From Rossellomorea marisflavi (GTDB taxonomy: Bacteria > Bacillota > Bacilli > Bacillales > Bacillaceae_B), in assembly GCF_009806575.1 (NCBI RefSeq), contig NZ_CP047095.1:4034001-4098000 (forward strand): a DNA stretch of 64,000 nucleotides. Reading direction: 5' to 3'. Each line of letters begins with the position of its first letter. Positions within the stretch are counted from its first letter, which is position 1. The notes beneath the pieces are model-generated. The model was given only the letters and a program-made list of their open reading frames with translations, did not search any database and was not told the origin of the DNA. Below are positions 8,495 through 25,067 of the stretch, piece by piece. The position numbers and the translations under genes are program-made.

Positions 8495-9799
8495 TTATGC
8501 GTCTTTGATCATGGTTTCTTCTGTTGCTGGTGTTTCGTCAGCTTCGTTGACGCGTTCGATGTCTGCGCCTAGGGCTGCTAGCTTTTGGTGGAAGTTGACA
8601 TAGCCACGGTCAAGGTGTTTTAGTTCTGTCACCCTTGTGTAGCCGTCTGCTACGAGTCCTGCGATGGATAGGGCTGCGGCTGCACGAAGATCGGTTGCAG
8701 CTACTTCTGCACCTTGAAGGGCAGTTGGTCCATCCATGATGACAGAACGGCCTTCGATCTTGATTTCGGCGCCCATGCGACGGAATTCTTCCGCGTGCAT
8801 GAAGCGGTTTTCAAATACCGTTTCCGTGATGACGCTTGTTCCGTCAGCTGCAAGGAGCAATGCCATCATTTGGGATTGCATGTCTGTCGGGAATCCAGGG
8901 TGTGGCATCGTTTTGATGTCGACGGATTTCAATGAATCAGGACCGATGACACGAACTCCTTCCCCTTCATCGATGATCTTGACGCCCATCTCCTCCATTT
9001 TGGCAATAAGAGAAGATAAATGCTCAGGAATTGCACCTTTCACAAGAACATCACCTTTAGTGATGGCGGCAGCAACCATGAATGTTCCGGCTTCAATACG
9101 GTCCGGGATGATGCTGTGCTCCACTCCATAAAGGCGATCGACACCCTCGATGCGGATTGTTCCGGTTCCGGCACCTACTACGTTTCCTCCCATTTTGTTC
9201 AGGAAGTTCGCAAGGTCCACGATTTCCGGTTCTTTTGCAACATTTTCAAGGATTGTTGTTCCTTCTGCAAGAACGGCAGCCATCATGATATTCTCAGTGG
9301 CACCTACGCTAGGGAAGTCGAGATAGACTTTGGCACCATGCAAGCGTCCGTCAACTTCAGCTTCAATGAAGCCGTTACCGACTTTGACTTTAGCACCCAT
9401 TGCTTCGAATCCTTTAAGATGTTGATCAATCGGTCTTGAACCGATCGCACATCCTCCAGGAAGAGCTACACGGGCTTTACCTGTACGTCCAAGAAGTGAA
9501 CCCATCACAAGGACGGATGCACGCATTTTACGTACATATTCAAAAGGCGCCTCTACGAATAACTCCCTTGACGCATTGACGGTGACTTCACCGTTCGCGA
9601 ATTCTACATCTGTATTTAAATGACGTATAACTTCATTGATCGTATATACATCGGAGAGTGGTGGTACGTTTTTGATGATGCTTTTTCCTTCACTTGCTAA
9701 TAATGTAGCAGCGATGACTGGTAAAACGGCATTCTTTGCTCCTTCAACTTGCACTGTACCGCTTAAACGCTGACCGCCGCGGACGATAATTTTTTCCAA
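8495..9799 (-). CDS. murAA: UDP-N-acetylglucosamine 1-carboxyvinyltransferase MurA
   Basis: First committed step of peptidoglycan precursor synthesis: transfers enolpyruvate from PEP to UDP-GlcNAc in the cytoplasm; target of fosfomycin. 434 residues of the EPSP-synthase fold. Lys22 in [10 protein letters not shown] and the active-site Cys117 in [12 protein letters not shown] are present, so the enzyme is predicted fosfomycin-sensitive. C-terminal [20 protein letters not shown] is typical. The tail after it ([17 protein letters not shown]) is somewhat longer than usual. A second paralogue, murAZ, starts to appear at the right edge of the window. Confidence 0.96.
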   Translation of the reverse strand: MEKIIVRGGQRLSGTVQVEGAKNAVLPVIAATLLASEGKSIIKNVPPLSDVYTINEVIRHLNTDVEFANGEVTVNASRELFVEAPFEYVRKMRASVLVMGSLLGRTGKARVALPGGCAIGSRPIDQHLKGFEAMGAKVKVGNGFIEAEVDGRLHGAKVYLDFPSVGATENIMMAAVLAEGTTILENVAKEPEIVDLANFLNKMGGNVVGAGTGTIRIEGVDRLYGVEHSIIPDRIEAGTFMVAAAITKGDVLVKGAIPEHLSSLIAKMEEMGVKIIDEGEGVRVIGPDSLKSVDIKTMPHPGFPTDMQSQMMALLLAADGTSVITETVFENRFMHAEEFRRMGAEIKIEGRSVIMDGPTALQGAEVAATDLRAAAALSIAGLVADGYTRVTELKHLDRGYVNFHQKLAALGADIERVNEADETPATEETMIKDA

Positions 9800-9831
9800 G
9801 AGTATTCCCCTCCGCGTCCAATTTCTCTATA

Positions 9832-10581
9832 TTAATATTCAATAATCAGGATGGGTGTGCCAATGACAAAGGTTGTCTCAGCGCCCATTCCACTTTTCCG
9901 TAAACCAAGTTGAATGTTCATGTCTTGATGCTGTTTGGTTTGAATGGTCCGTGACAATTGTTCCGAGTAGGCTGAAATTGAATGAAACTCTTCCTCTTTT
10001 AAGGATTCCAATTCATTAGCGTCTAATGTGTCCATCATTTCGACGGCTTGATTCGACAAAACTTCCTCAAGCGTATCACTGAATTTGCCTTTAATACAAG
10101 AGAATATCAAGGGTTCATCCGTGAAAATTTCTTCCGCATTTGGGATATATTCACTTTTGATATACGCCTTGGCGCTCTCTCCCCAAGTGGTCTGACTTCC
10201 GCGCAGCTCATACATAGTATACGACTGTGATTGCCCGTTTGTGAGGGTATGTAAAATCTTAATGGTTTCTGTTCCGTGAGACGTCTTGCGAAGTCCCGTC
10301 ACCACTGTTTCTTCCTTCGATTTTTTCGTTACCCATTTGAATCCGGAAAATTTCTCCTGAATCAAATCACTGTGTTTGGCAAACTCTTCTTGTGTGAAGC
10401 TAGATGCGTTTTCTCTTGCATACAGAGACCATTCATTGACCTCCCCACCAGCACGTTCGACGGCAAGATCAAGTTTTTCTATATCGGTGAAACGCTTCGC
10501 TTCGATAGTGTTGTTCCCATTACTGACATAAAGAAAACCAATTATAATGAAAAAAATTACGAAAATGTAAAAGTTACGCAC
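9832..10581 (-). CDS. ywmB: YwmB family protein
   Basis: 249 residues: N-terminal signal anchor (FYIFVIFFIIIGFLYVS) and an exported domain of the YwmB family (DUF1779), whose function is unknown. It keeps its place between murAA and ywzB as in B. subtilis. I prefer the GTG at 10581, seven bases from GGGGAGG; the ATG two codons upstream is only one base from it. Confidence 0.88.
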   Translation of the reverse strand: MRNFYIFVIFFIIIGFLYVSNGNNTIEAKRFTDIEKLDLAVERAGGEVNEWSLYARENASSFTQEEFAKHSDLIQEKFSGFKWVTKKSKEETVVTGLRKTSHGTETIKILHTLTNGQSQSYTMYELRGSQTTWGESAKAYIKSEYIPNAEEIFTDEPLIFSCIKGKFSDTLEEVLSNQAVEMMDTLDANELESLKEEEFHSISAYSEQLSRTIQTKQHQDMNIQLGLRKSGMGAETTFVIGTPILIIEY

Positions 10582-10796
10582 GATCATTCCTCCCCTTTAG
10601 TAAAAGTCTTTCCGTCAGGGTGAGGAACATACTTGCAACTTATCGTCATCTTTTTACAAATCTGTCTTCTTTCAGTCATGTGATCGTTTTCATAATGAAA
10701 CTTTTTCACAAAGGGCGTAAACACAAAATTAATCTTACTCAAAACTGGTACCTTTGAGAACATGCAGGAAGACCTATTTTTTGTAAGGGTTTGACC

Positions 10797-11033
10797 CTAT
10801 TCGAAAAGGGTCGGCAGCTGCTGGGTCCATAAGTAATAGTCCAACAGGAACCTGCTGACGGCAGAACCAATGGCAATGGTCAGTAGGATGTACAGGAGTC
10901 TCCCTTGGGCGACCCTGTTTTTTTTAAGGAGCTTATCCAATTGGATGGATTGGAGAGCCCAGAATGTAACTGCGAACACCACCAAGTGAATCAGCATGCT
11001 GATCAGCGCCTGCTGGCCAAATGTTACTCCCAT
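10797..11033 (-). CDS. ywzB: YwzB family (DUF1146) membrane protein
   Basis: 78 residues with two membrane helices (LISMLIHLVVFAVTFWALQSI and LLYILLTIAIGSAVSRFLL) and the conserved FWALQSIQLDKLLKKNR between them. Function unknown; conserved next to the atp operon in Bacillus. The ATG at 11033 is seven bases from GGAGTG; a GTG two codons upstream is too close. A weak hairpin (ACCCT/AGGGT) overlaps its 3' end. Confidence 0.88.
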   Translation of the reverse strand: MGVTFGQQALISMLIHLVVFAVTFWALQSIQLDKLLKKNRVAQGRLLYILLTIAIGSAVSRFLLDYYLWTQQLPTLFE

Positions 11034-11246
11034 TCCCACTCACTCCATAAAAAAAATTAGACACACATAGACTATTTTAACACATTACCTTTGCACTACA
11101 ATAGTTATTTTTGTAAATGTCAGGTTTTTTTGAGCTGTGTTTTTTAAAGTCCTGTGGATCTGTCCCACGTTTCATTTTACTCCCTTTGTGTAGGTAAAGC
11201 TACTTGGAGCACGCAGGATTTTTACTTATTTTTTGTTTCTTCATTA

Positions 11247-11293
11247 TATAAAAATCCACCCTTGAGACAGGTAAGCCCCAGGGTGGATTTTCA
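11247..11293. terminator. Terminator of the atp operon
   Basis: AAAATCCACCC and GGGTGGATTTT form an eleven-base-pair stem directly after the atpC stop codon. The rest of 11040-11301 holds no gene. Confidence 0.85.
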
Positions 11294-11301
11294 AGATCGT
11301 A

Positions 11302-14043
<2,742 letters not shown>

Positions 14044-14120
14044 TCACCACCCTTTTTTGAAAATGTTAGACCCTGTCCTTGAATCCAAGACGGAAGGTGC
14101 CCCTCAGGACACCGCCCATA

Positions 14121-15641
<1,521 letters not shown>

Positions 15642-15656
15642 TCATTTATACGAAAG

Positions 15657-16714
<1,058 letters not shown>

Positions 16715-16890
16715 TCACTCCCTTCAAGAGTCAATGCCTATATGGTAATGCCTTATTTAATGGCCGTGACGCCCCCATCCCCCGAGAGGTCAAAGGACCG
16801 CCCGACCTTTCATTCCAAGTCAGGATGTTACTTTACATAAAGGAATGGCGAAGGTTCTCATCGAATGATCTTCGCCATTTCAATCTGCTA

Positions 16891-17124
<234 letters not shown>

Positions 17125-17182
17125 TTAAATGTATAGAAATCTGAGTTTAATATTGTTTTGTTCAAAAAGAACAGGGTATATA

Positions 17183-17902
<720 letters not shown>

Positions 17903-17918
17903 TCACCTCTCTTCCCCG

Positions 17919-18299
17919 CTATTTATGTGGCTGTAGCTGCTGAATAAAATAATCTATCATAATAACAATATAAATTGTCATTAATCCAATGATCGCGCTG
18001 TACAAATGAAAATATTCTGGATACTCAATTGCGATGATCGCAACAAAAGCAGCTCCCGCCATCCTTGAGTATGTACCTAATGACCGGACCTTCTGCCCTG
18101 CCACGACGGCATCCCCGAAGCGCAACGTTCTCCTCATGATCAGCCAGTGACTGAACAGACTTACGCTTGTCCCTAAGATGAGCCCAAGGAAAATAGACTG
18201 ATAGGAAGTGAAACCCCAACCGAGGACGTAAAAGGAAAGGAGGAAAAGTATGTACTTCCGATGCCTGTTAAAGAGCTCTTGAAGTTCTGGCATTGACAT
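17919..18299 (-). CDS. atpI: ATP synthase assembly protein AtpI
   Basis: 126 residues with four membrane helices, including FYVLGWGFTSYQSIFLGLIL. AtpI helps assemble the c-ring and, with AtpZ, has been linked to magnesium uptake in alkaliphilic Bacillus. The ATG at 18299 overlaps the atpZ stop (TAATG). A second ATG two codons later (18293) is at a better distance from GGGAG and is an alternative start. Confidence 0.9.
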   Translation of the reverse strand: MSMPELQELFNRHRKYILFLLSFYVLGWGFTSYQSIFLGLILGTSVSLFSHWLIMRRTLRFGDAVVAGQKVRSLGTYSRMAGAAFVAIIAIEYPEYFHLYSAIIGLMTIYIVIMIDYFIQQLQPHK

Positions 18300-18520
18300 T
18301 AATCTCCCGAATAGAAATGTTGGACTGTGCGAAGCATGGTGTAGATTCCTGTTGTTAACCCGAGAAGCAGTCCAATGATTAAGAATAGTGGTTCGGTGTC
18401 CCATAATCCATCCAGCCATCTCCCCCCGAAGATCCCGATTAACATGGAACCAACCAGCTGAGACAGAATGGCAGAATACAAGGCCACCCCTTGATACGGG
18501 CGTCGATTTGGTTGACGCAT
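18299..18520 (-). CDS. atpZ: AtpZ/AtpI-like protein, first gene of the atp operon
   Basis: 73 residues, two membrane helices (VALYSAILSQLVGSMLIGIF and LFLIIGLLLGLTTGIYTMLR) with the family pattern GGRWLDGLWDTEPLFLIIG. Corresponds to the tenth atp gene described in alkaliphilic Bacillus; B. subtilis 168 annotation lists atpI first, so this is a small difference. Coupled to atpI by stop-start overlap. Confidence 0.82.
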   Translation of the reverse strand: MRQPNRRPYQGVALYSAILSQLVGSMLIGIFGGRWLDGLWDTEPLFLIIGLLLGLTTGIYTMLRTVQHFYSGD

Positions 18521-18624
18521 AGTGTCATCCCCACACAGGAATTATAGTGGAAAAACATAGATATAAAACCGTTTTCATTCTGTGGAAGTTTTTGTGAAAA
18601 CCTTACCATTCTATATCCTTTGTA

Positions 18625-18653
18625 AGCATACAATAGGGTAAAATCAATGTCAA
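18625..18653 (-). promoter_or_regulatory. Sigma-A promoter of the atp operon
   Basis: Minus strand TTGACA, 17-base spacer, TATGCT, about 105 bases upstream of atpZ. The -35 box is perfect and the -10 box has four of six consensus bases. Confidence 0.75.
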
Positions 18654-18728
18654 TGCGTACAAAGTAAAAAGTCCACAACCTATCCTAGTGTTCCAATATT
18701 GTTCACATTTTAAACACAAAATAAGAAA

Positions 18729-18847
18729 AGCGGAAGGGGCTTGTTCTGAGGCGACAAGCATAAGGCGAAGACATCGGAAAGCGCTCTTGGCCTTTTTGAT
18801 GTCTTTGACTTATGACCTCGAGCCTCAAGCCCCTGGAGCTGGACACC
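18729..18847 (+). repeat. Structured repeat, unit 1 of a tandem pair
   Basis: Folds as one long nested hairpin: AGGGGCTT/AAGCCCCT (18735-18742 with 18827-18834), GAGGC/GCCTC (18748-18752 with 18822-18826), CATAAG/CTTATG, AAGACATC/GATGTCTT (18768-18775 with 18798-18805). Loops are shared with unit 2. No coding potential. I cannot name the family. Confidence 0.75.
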
Positions 18848-18854
18848 AAGAAAT

Positions 18855-18970
18855 GCGGAGGCGGGTCGTTCTGACCCGACAAGCATAAGGCGAGAATGCA
18901 GAAAGGCGCTCTTGGCCTTTTTGGCATTCTTGACTTATGACCTCGAGGGTCACCCCGCCGCAGCTGGATC
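18855..18970 (+). repeat. Structured repeat, unit 2 of a tandem pair
   Basis: Same fold as unit 1 with different but still complementary arms: GGCGGG/CCCGCC (18860-18865 with 18954-18959), GACCC/GGGTC (18873-18877 with 18947-18951), AGAATGC/GCATTCT (18893-18899 with 18924-18930). Conserved parts GACAAGCATAAGGCGA, GCGCTCTTGGCC and GACTTATGACCTCGAG repeat with a period of 125 bases. A further start of a unit (ACGGAGGGACTCGTCC) follows near 18980 and fades out. The remaining 18971-19175 shows no gene. Confidence 0.75.
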
Positions 18971-19175
18971 CCATAGAAATACGGAGGGACTCGTCCAGAG
19001 GCTATTCACATCAACAAAAATCATTCACTATGTATTCATTTATCCTACTTAACTATTCATTTCACTCAACATTGCTCACCACTGAGCAAACTACCCGAGC
19101 ATTAAGATACCACAGATTCCGTTGAGACAAAAGAGGAAACTACTGGTTTGTGCCTATTTTTTGTGAAAAAGGAAA

Positions 19176-19206
19176 AAGGTACACGCATGCAAGCGTGTAC
19201 CTTCTA
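19176..19206 (-). terminator. Terminator after wecB
   Basis: Minus strand AAGGTACACGC pairs with GCGTGTACCTT around six bases and is followed by TTTCCTTTTTC. Confidence 0.85.
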
Positions 19207-19214
19207 TATTATAG

Positions 19215-20375
19215 TCATTCATTTGGAGAGAATGAGTCTGGTCGATCTTCCAGATGACCGAAGTGATAGCGGATCGCTTGGGCAATCCTGTATGAAGCCA
19301 GTCCGTCTCCATACGGGTTGGCCGCTTTGGACATGGAGCTGTGCGCTTCAGGATCGGTGAGAAGTTCATGGGCGAGCTTATAAATGTTCTCTTCCTCATT
19401 CCCGGCGAGCTTCAGCGTACCTGCTTCGATTCCTTCCGGCCGCTCCGTCGTATCACGAAGCACGAGGACCGGCACTCCAAGGGATGGGGCTTCCTCTTGA
19501 ACCCCACCTGAATCGGTGAGGATCAAATGGGCCCTTGAGGCGAAGTTGTGGAAGTCGATGACATCAAGTGGTTCAATCAGATGGATACGGGGATCCCGGC
19601 CCAACACTTCATCCGCCACTTCACGTACGGCGGGATTCAAGTGGACCGGATACACCACTTGGATATCTTCCTGTTCTTCCACCAGGCGCTTGATGGCCCG
19701 GAACATGTTCCTCATCGGCTGCCCCAGGTTTTCCCGGCGATGCGCTGTCAACAATACGAGGCGATCTGATCCGATTCGATCAAGTACCTCATGGTGATAA
19801 TCTTCTTTGACCGTTGTCTTCAGTGCGTCAATGGCCGTATTCCCTGTGATGAAAATACTCTCTTCCTTCTTGTTCTCTTCCAGAAGATTCCGCGCCGATT
19901 TGTCGGTCGGAGAGAAGTGGAGATCAGCCATGACACCAGTCAGCTGGCGATTCATCTCCTCCGGGAAAGGTGAGTACTTGTTCCAGGTACGAAGACCGGC
20001 TTCGACGTGTCCGACGGCAATCTGATTATAATAGGCTGCAAGACTCGCCACAAAGGTGGTTGTCGTATCACCGTGCACAAGAACGATATCGGGCTTGGCT
20101 TCTTTCATGACACGATCCAGTCCTTCGAGGCCTCTGGTCGTGACATCAATCAATGTTTGCCGGTCCTTCATGATGTTCAGGTCATGGTCAGGACTGATAT
20201 CGAAGATCGACATGACCTGATCCAGCATTTGACGATGCTGGGCGGTAACCGTCACGATTGTTTCAAAGCTTTCCGGATACTTCTTCAGTTCAAGGACAAG
20301 GGGCGCCATCTTGATGGCTTCCGGCCTTGTCCCGAAAATGGTCATAACCTTGATCGGATTCGCCAATGATTTCAT
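19215..20375 (-). CDS. mnaA: UDP-N-acetylglucosamine 2-epimerase
   Basis: Interconverts UDP-GlcNAc and UDP-ManNAc, supplying wall teichoic acid linkage units or other polymers. 386 residues, GT-B-like fold; family motifs KVMTIFGTRPEAIKMAP at the N-terminus, VHGDTTTT, GHVEAGLRTW, LTAHRRENLG and LTDSGGVQEEAPSLG are present with their catalytic acidic and His residues. The start is uncertain: the ATG at 20375 is only two bases from AAGAAGGG, while an in-frame TTG three codons later (20366) is at the usual distance. It follows upp by nine bases, so the two are probably co-transcribed. Also known as wecB in other species. Confidence 0.93.
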   Translation of the reverse strand: MKSLANPIKVMTIFGTRPEAIKMAPLVLELKKYPESFETIVTVTAQHRQMLDQVMSIFDISPDHDLNIMKDRQTLIDVTTRGLEGLDRVMKEAKPDIVLVHGDTTTTFVASLAAYYNQIAVGHVEAGLRTWNKYSPFPEEMNRQLTGVMADLHFSPTDKSARNLLEENKKEESIFITGNTAIDALKTTVKEDYHHEVLDRIGSDRLVLLTAHRRENLGQPMRNMFRAIKRLVEEQEDIQVVYPVHLNPAVREVADEVLGRDPRIHLIEPLDVIDFHNFASRAHLILTDSGGVQEEAPSLGVPVLVLRDTTERPEGIEAGTLKLAGNEEENIYKLAHELLTDPEAHSSMSKAANPYGDGLASYRIAQAIRYHFGHLEDRPDSFSPNE

Positions 20376-20383
20376 CACCCTTC

Positions 20384-21013
20384 TTATTTCGTTCCGTACA
20401 GACGGTCGCCTGCGTCACCTAGACCCGGTACGATATAGCCTTTTTCGTTCAACTTCTCATCAAGGGCCGCAATGTAGATATCCACATCAGGATGTGCTTC
20501 CTTGATTGCTTCGACCCCTTCAGGACATGCGACAAGGCACATGAAACGAATGCTTTGGGCACCGCGCTTCTTAAGGGAGTTGATTGCCTCTACGGCAGAT
20601 CCGCCCGTTGCAAGCATTGGATCGACGAGGATGAAATCGCGCTCTTCTACGTCACTTGGGAGTTTCACATAGTATTCAATCGGTTTGAGGGTTTCAGGGT
20701 CGCGGTAAAGGCCGACGTGACCTACTTTGGCTGCAGGGATCAGCTTCAGGATCCCGTCAACCATACCCAATCCGGCACGCAGGATCGGAACGATCCCCAG
20801 TTTCTTTCCTGCCAGCGTCTTCGCCTGTGCAGGGCTTACCGGCGTTTGAACCTCGATATCTTCAAGGGGCAGGTCGCGTGTGATTTCGAACGCCATGAGT
20901 GTGGCAACCTCATCCACCAGCTCGCGGAATTCCTTTGTACCCGTTTCTTTATCACGGATGAATGTTAACTTATGTTGGATCAATGGATGATCAAATACGT
21001 ATACTTTTCCCAC
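20384..21013 (-). CDS. upp: Uracil phosphoribosyltransferase
   Basis: Salvages uracil to UMP with PRPP. 209 residues; PRPP loop in [18 protein letters not shown], uracil-site segment [18 protein letters not shown] at the C-terminus. GTG start at 21013 preceded by AAAGGAGAG. Lies between glyA and mnaA as part of the conserved cluster. Confidence 0.97.
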   Translation of the reverse strand: MGKVYVFDHPLIQHKLTFIRDKETGTKEFRELVDEVATLMAFEITRDLPLEDIEVQTPVSPAQAKTLAGKKLGIVPILRAGLGMVDGILKLIPAAKVGHVGLYRDPETLKPIEYYVKLPSDVEERDFILVDPMLATGGSAVEAINSLKKRGAQSIRFMCLVACPEGVEAIKEAHPDVDIYIAALDEKLNEKGYIVPGLGDAGDRLYGTK

Positions 21014-21174
21014 TCGACTCTCTCCTTTAAGTTTGATTTATGTAAATAAGCGATAGACTTCCTTTACACCTCTGATAATTGTACATAAAAGCGATTTGAA
21101 GAGCAACACGGGATTCAGGGTGTAATGGAATCGTTACATATTCTACATGTTCTTTTATTCTATCAGTCCAGCAA

Positions 21175-21208
21175 AAAGCCCCCCGACCAAGATGATCAAA
21201 GGGGCTTG
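21175..21208 (-). terminator. Terminator of glyA
   Basis: Minus strand AAGCCCC pairs with GGGGCTT around TTTGATCATCTTGGTC, followed by TTTTGC, immediately after the glyA stop. Confidence 0.75.
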
Positions 21209-21212
21209 CACA

Positions 21213-22454
21213 TTATTGCTCCGGATATAATTCGAATCGGCTGGTGAGATCCGTTACACGCTTGCGTGCTTCTTCCAGTTTCGTTTCATCCTCATGGTTT
21301 TTCAGTGTAAGGGCGATGATGGACGCGATCTCGTCCATCTCTCCTGCGCCGAAGCCCCTGGATGTAACGGCTGCTGTACCGATACGGATACCGCTTGTAA
21401 CGAACGGGCTTTCCGGATCGAACGGGATGGTATTCTTATTCACGGTAATGCCGATATCATCAAGTACCTTCTCAGCTACTTTTCCTGTCAGGCTCAATGA
21501 GCGCAGGTCGATCAGAAGAAGATGATTATCAGAACCGCCGGAAACAAGGTTGATTCCTTCTTTCGTAAGGCCTTCTCCAAGACGGGCTGCGTTATCAATG
21601 ATGTTTTGAGCGTATTCTTTAAAAGAATCCTGCAGCGCCTCACCGAATGCCACCGCTTTTGCCGCGATGACATGCATCAAAGGACCGCCTTGGATACCAG
21701 GGAAAATGGATTTGTCGATTTTCTTCGCGAATTCTTCTTTGCACAGGATCATACCGCCGCGTGGACCGCGAAGCGTTTTATGTGTCGTTGTCGTAACGAA
21801 ATCGGAATATGGTACTGGGTTCTGGTGAAGTCCTGCTGCAACAAGACCGGCGATATGAGCCATGTCCACCATGAGGTAAGCACCGACCTCATCCGCGATT
21901 TCACGGAACTTAGCGAAATCGATCTTGCGCGGGTATGCACTCGCTCCGGCTACGATGAGCTTCGGCTTATGCTCAAGAGCTTTCTGACGTACATCTTCAT
22001 AATTGATCAATTGATTCTCTTCATCTACACCGTACTCCACGAAGTTGTATTGAACCCCGCTGAAGTTCACCGGACTGCCGTGAGTGAGGTGACCCCCATG
22101 GGACAGGTTCATACCAAGGACTGTGTCTCCCTGTTCGAGGATGGTAAAGTAAACTGCCATGTTGGCCTGGGCACCTGAGTGAGGCTGAACATTGACGTGT
22201 TCTGCGCCGAAGAGTTCTTTTGCACGGTCGCGGGCGAGGTTTTCAGCCACATCGACATGCTCGCATCCACCATAATAGCGACGGCCTGGATATCCTTCTG
22301 CGTACTTATTCGTCAACACGGAGCCTTGGGCTTCCATGACTGCTTCACTGACAAAGTTCTCTGACGCGATCAACTCGATCTTAGTACGCTGACGTTCCAA
22401 TTCTTCTTGAATTGATGCATAAAGTTCCGGATCTTGCTTGGCAATCTTACTCAT
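21213..22454 (-). CDS. glyA: Serine hydroxymethyltransferase
   Basis: PLP enzyme that converts serine and tetrahydrofolate to glycine and methylene-tetrahydrofolate. 413 residues. PLP-binding Lys in [14 protein letters not shown]; substrate motif [30 protein letters not shown]. Standard length and no lesion. Confidence 0.98.
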   Translation of the reverse strand: MSKIAKQDPELYASIQEELERQRTKIELIASENFVSEAVMEAQGSVLTNKYAEGYPGRRYYGGCEHVDVAENLARDRAKELFGAEHVNVQPHSGAQANMAVYFTILEQGDTVLGMNLSHGGHLTHGSPVNFSGVQYNFVEYGVDEENQLINYEDVRQKALEHKPKLIVAGASAYPRKIDFAKFREIADEVGAYLMVDMAHIAGLVAAGLHQNPVPYSDFVTTTTHKTLRGPRGGMILCKEEFAKKIDKSIFPGIQGGPLMHVIAAKAVAFGEALQDSFKEYAQNIIDNAARLGEGLTKEGINLVSGGSDNHLLLIDLRSLSLTGKVAEKVLDDIGITVNKNTIPFDPESPFVTSGIRIGTAAVTSRGFGAGEMDEIASIIALTLKNHEDETKLEEARKRVTDLTSRFELYPEQ

Positions 22455-22612
22455 ACGTATCCTCCTTCAATTCATGGACCCGTTTCTACCGGGCTTTGAT
22501 TCATTCAATCACATTCTAACATGATTGAGCTAAAAGCGAAATAAAAAGAAGCATTTATTAAAAATGTTCGGTTTTACACAAAAACCCTCCTACATACAAG
22601 GGCCTTTGCACA

Positions 22613-22637
22613 TAAAAAAAACACCCGACAAAGGGTG
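22613..22637 (-). terminator. Terminator of ywlG
   Basis: Minus strand CACCC TTTGTC GGGTG followed by eight T, just after the ywlG stop codon. Confidence 0.8.
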
Positions 22638-22641
22638 CTCT

Positions 22642-23184
22642 TCACTCATAGACCGCACGGTTTCCACCGATCAATTTAGGGCGGGTCCTTGCCAGGGTGA
22701 CGTGGGCATGTCCGAGACTGCGCACGCTGACCCGCACCGGAACGGCCACATGCTTCAAATGCATGCCGATGAAGGTATCACCGATATCAATGCCTGCATC
22801 GGCCTTGATATGTTCCACAATGACAGGATCCTGAAAGCGATGATAAGCATGGGTGGCCATGGCGCCTCCTGCTTTCCTCACCGGTACGACCGTGACTTCG
22901 TCAAGATCTCTTGCCTCGGCTGTTTCACGTTCGATGACAATCGCCCGGTTCAAGTGTTCACAGCATTGAAAGGCAAGGGATACGCCTGATTGATCTGCGT
23001 ACTTCCTCAGCTCTTCATAAATCAATTCAGCTGTATCAATGGTCCCTGCAGTCCCGATCTTTTCCCCCATTACCTCGGAGGTGGAGCAGCCGATGACGAG
23101 GACCTGTCCTTTTCTGAGTGGAACCTGATCATGAAACTCCTGAAGAATGGTCTGAAACGCTTGCTTCAGTTGGATGTGATCCAT
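22642..23184 (-). CDS. ywlG: YwlG family protein (TIGR01440, DUF436)
   Basis: 180 residues of unknown function, conserved in Bacilli. Visible conserved segments: [34 protein letters not shown] and [19 protein letters not shown]. The Cys pair in FQCCEHLN is a feature of the family. Located between glyA and rpiB as in B. subtilis. Confidence 0.9.
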   Translation of the reverse strand: MDHIQLKQAFQTILQEFHDQVPLRKGQVLVIGCSTSEVMGEKIGTAGTIDTAELIYEELRKYADQSGVSLAFQCCEHLNRAIVIERETAEARDLDEVTVVPVRKAGGAMATHAYHRFQDPVIVEHIKADAGIDIGDTFIGMHLKHVAVPVRVSVRSLGHAHVTLARTRPKLIGGNRAVYE

Positions 23185-23196
23185 GATGACCTCTCC

Positions 23197-23637
23197 TCAC
23201 TTCTCTTCGTAGCTAGTGATCTTCCCGATGCGGTTTGAATGCCTGCCACCTTCGAATTCGGTCTGGAGCCAGGTTTTGGCGATTTCACGCGCAAGCCCAG
23301 GTCCGATGACGCGTTCACCCATGGCAAGGATGTTGCTGTCATTATGCTCACGGGTCGCTTTTGCACTGAACACGTCGTGTACGAGGGCACAGCGAATCCC
23401 TTTCACTTTATTCGCAGAAATACTCATTCCGATACCGGTTCCGCAGATGAGGATTCCTCGATCGAATTCACCATTGGCCACTTTTTCGGCAACCGGCAGC
23501 GCATAATCCGGATAATCCACGGATGTGCCGCATTCGCAGCCGAAGTCTTCATACTGAAGGCCAAGCTCATCCATCAATGATTTTATTTCTTCACGGATAT
23601 TCACACCGCCGTGATCGGATGCAATTGCGATCTTCAT
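23197..23637 (-). CDS. rpiB: Ribose 5-phosphate isomerase B
   Basis: Interconverts ribulose 5-phosphate and ribose 5-phosphate. 146 residues of the RpiB/LacAB family: N-terminal MKIAIASDHGGVNIREEIKS, the anion-binding GTGIGMSISANKVKGIRCAL, and the C-terminal REIAKTWLQTEFEGGRH. Equivalent to ywlF of B. subtilis. Confidence 0.95.
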   Translation of the reverse strand: MKIAIASDHGGVNIREEIKSLMDELGLQYEDFGCECGTSVDYPDYALPVAEKVANGEFDRGILICGTGIGMSISANKVKGIRCALVHDVFSAKATREHNDSNILAMGERVIGPGLAREIAKTWLQTEFEGGRHSNRIGKITSYEEK

Positions 23638-23727
23638 CTGTCATCCCCCAATTCACTCTTTCCTTCTATTTTGCCACAGGCACCCCATTATATAAAGGAA
23701 TTGAATTGTTTTTTTCGTTTAACGGGA

Positions 23728-23756
23728 AAAGCACGGGAACCCCCGTGCTTTTTGGA
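23728..23756 (-). terminator. Terminator after the chemoreceptor gene
   Basis: Minus strand AAAGCACGGG pairs with CCCGTGCTTTT around a short loop. It lies between the chemoreceptor stop and rpiB. Confidence 0.8.
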
Positions 23757-25046
23757 TCATAGATGGAATTTTGTAATGGTTCCTTTGAGTGACTCCGCCT
23801 GTGATTTCAATTGATGGGCGAGTTCTTCCACGTTCTTCATGACCCCTGCCTGCTCATTCGTTGCTTCAGACACTTCTTCCGCTCCGGCAGATGTTTCCTC
23901 TGCGATCGCCGCGACTTCCTGCGACTGGTTGGACGTGAGCTGGATGCTCTTCATCTGATCGTCCACGAGGACAGAGATCGTCTTGACGGAATCCACGACT
24001 TCATGGATGCTTTTGGTCATATTCTGGATGACGCGGTTCGTCTGTTCACCTTTATCCGCTTCCCTGTTCGCGGTGGTCACTTGATCTGTGATCTTACCGA
24101 CTACCAGCCCGACCTCGGTCTGGATGTTTTGGATCAATCCGGATATTCCCTGGACCGCTTTCCCGCTTTCATCAGCAAGGTTACGGACTTCCTCTGCAAC
24201 AACCGCAAATCCCTTACCGTGTTCCCCGGCCCTTGCCGCCTCAATGGATGCATTCAGAGCAAGAAGATTCGTCTGGTTGGCGATGTCCCCCACGAGCTGG
24301 ATGATCTGCTCGACTTCCCGGGCGTGGCCCTCAAGTCGCTTCACGGCCTCAAGGGACGATTCATTCCCCGTCGCCAATCGATTGATTCCTTCCACCAGTG
24401 AATGGATGACCTCCTTGCTCTCGTTCAATTCTGCCACCATGGTTTCAGACAGCTTTTCAGAGGATTTGGAATGATCCTGTACTTCCTGTGCGATGCGGAT
24501 GACATCTTCAACGGATTCCGCCGTTGTCTGGATGGCCGCTGCCGAACTTTCTGCACCAGCAGAGATTTCGCTGATCGTCCTGGAAACGGAATTAGCCTGG
24601 GTGGACGCAAGTTCGGACGCGTCGGAAAGCTCCTGTACATACGTATTGGTCTTACTGAAATTCTCGTCGATGTTCGCCACCATTTCCCGCAGGTTATGAA
24701 GCATCTTGTTATACGCCACCCCGAGGGAGCGGATCTCATCATCGGATTTCGACAGTTCCACTTCTGTGGAAATGTCACCATCCGCCGCTTTCAACGCCGC
24801 TTGTTCCAGTCGTTGCAGAGGCTTATCGATATATCCTGCTGCAAGATACGCAAGGAACCCCGACCAGAAGATCCCCATTCCAAGTGTTGCGAGGGTAAAC
24901 CAGAAATCACTTACATCGGATGCGAATGTCGGTTTGATGAAATAAATGAACGCGGCACTCGTCGTATACGTGATGATTGCCAGAAGTGTGGTGAATAGTA
25001 CAATCTTCTTCCTGAGACCTTTCTTGGAGCCTTTCCCTTTAGCCAT
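23757..25046 (-). CDS. Methyl-accepting chemotaxis protein with minimal sensor region
   Basis: 429 residues. Two membrane helices (about 14-36 and 45-70) are separated by only about 10 residues, so there is no extracytoplasmic ligand domain. A HAMP domain follows (about 70-125, [20 protein letters not shown]), then the long MCP coiled coil with the hairpin tip [32 protein letters not shown] that docks CheA/CheW (shown as the central signature). It could sense membrane state or an intracellular signal. The gene lies between rpiB and ywlE, where B. subtilis has none, so it is an insertion in an otherwise conserved order. Confidence 0.93.
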   Translation of the reverse strand: MAKGKGSKKGLRKKIVLFTTLLAIITYTTSAAFIYFIKPTFASDVSDFWFTLATLGMGIFWSGFLAYLAAGYIDKPLQRLEQAALKAADGDISTEVELSKSDDEIRSLGVAYNKMLHNLREMVANIDENFSKTNTYVQELSDASELASTQANSVSRTISEISAGAESSAAAIQTTAESVEDVIRIAQEVQDHSKSSEKLSETMVAELNESKEVIHSLVEGINRLATGNESSLEAVKRLEGHAREVEQIIQLVGDIANQTNLLALNASIEAARAGEHGKGFAVVAEEVRNLADESGKAVQGISGLIQNIQTEVGLVVGKITDQVTTANREADKGEQTNRVIQNMTKSIHEVVDSVKTISVLVDDQMKSIQLTSNQSQEVAAIAEETSAGAEEVSEATNEQAGVMKNVEELAHQLKSQAESLKGTITKFHL

Positions 25047-25067
25047 CCTTCTCTCTCCCTGTCTGCT

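Noticed and set aside
18688..18927. Short open frames in the gap after atpZ
   Set aside because: They lie in the structured tandem repeat and reflect its base composition.
18729..18970. CRISPR array
   Set aside because: Only two units, long and palindromic over their whole length, with no spacers and no cas genes nearby.
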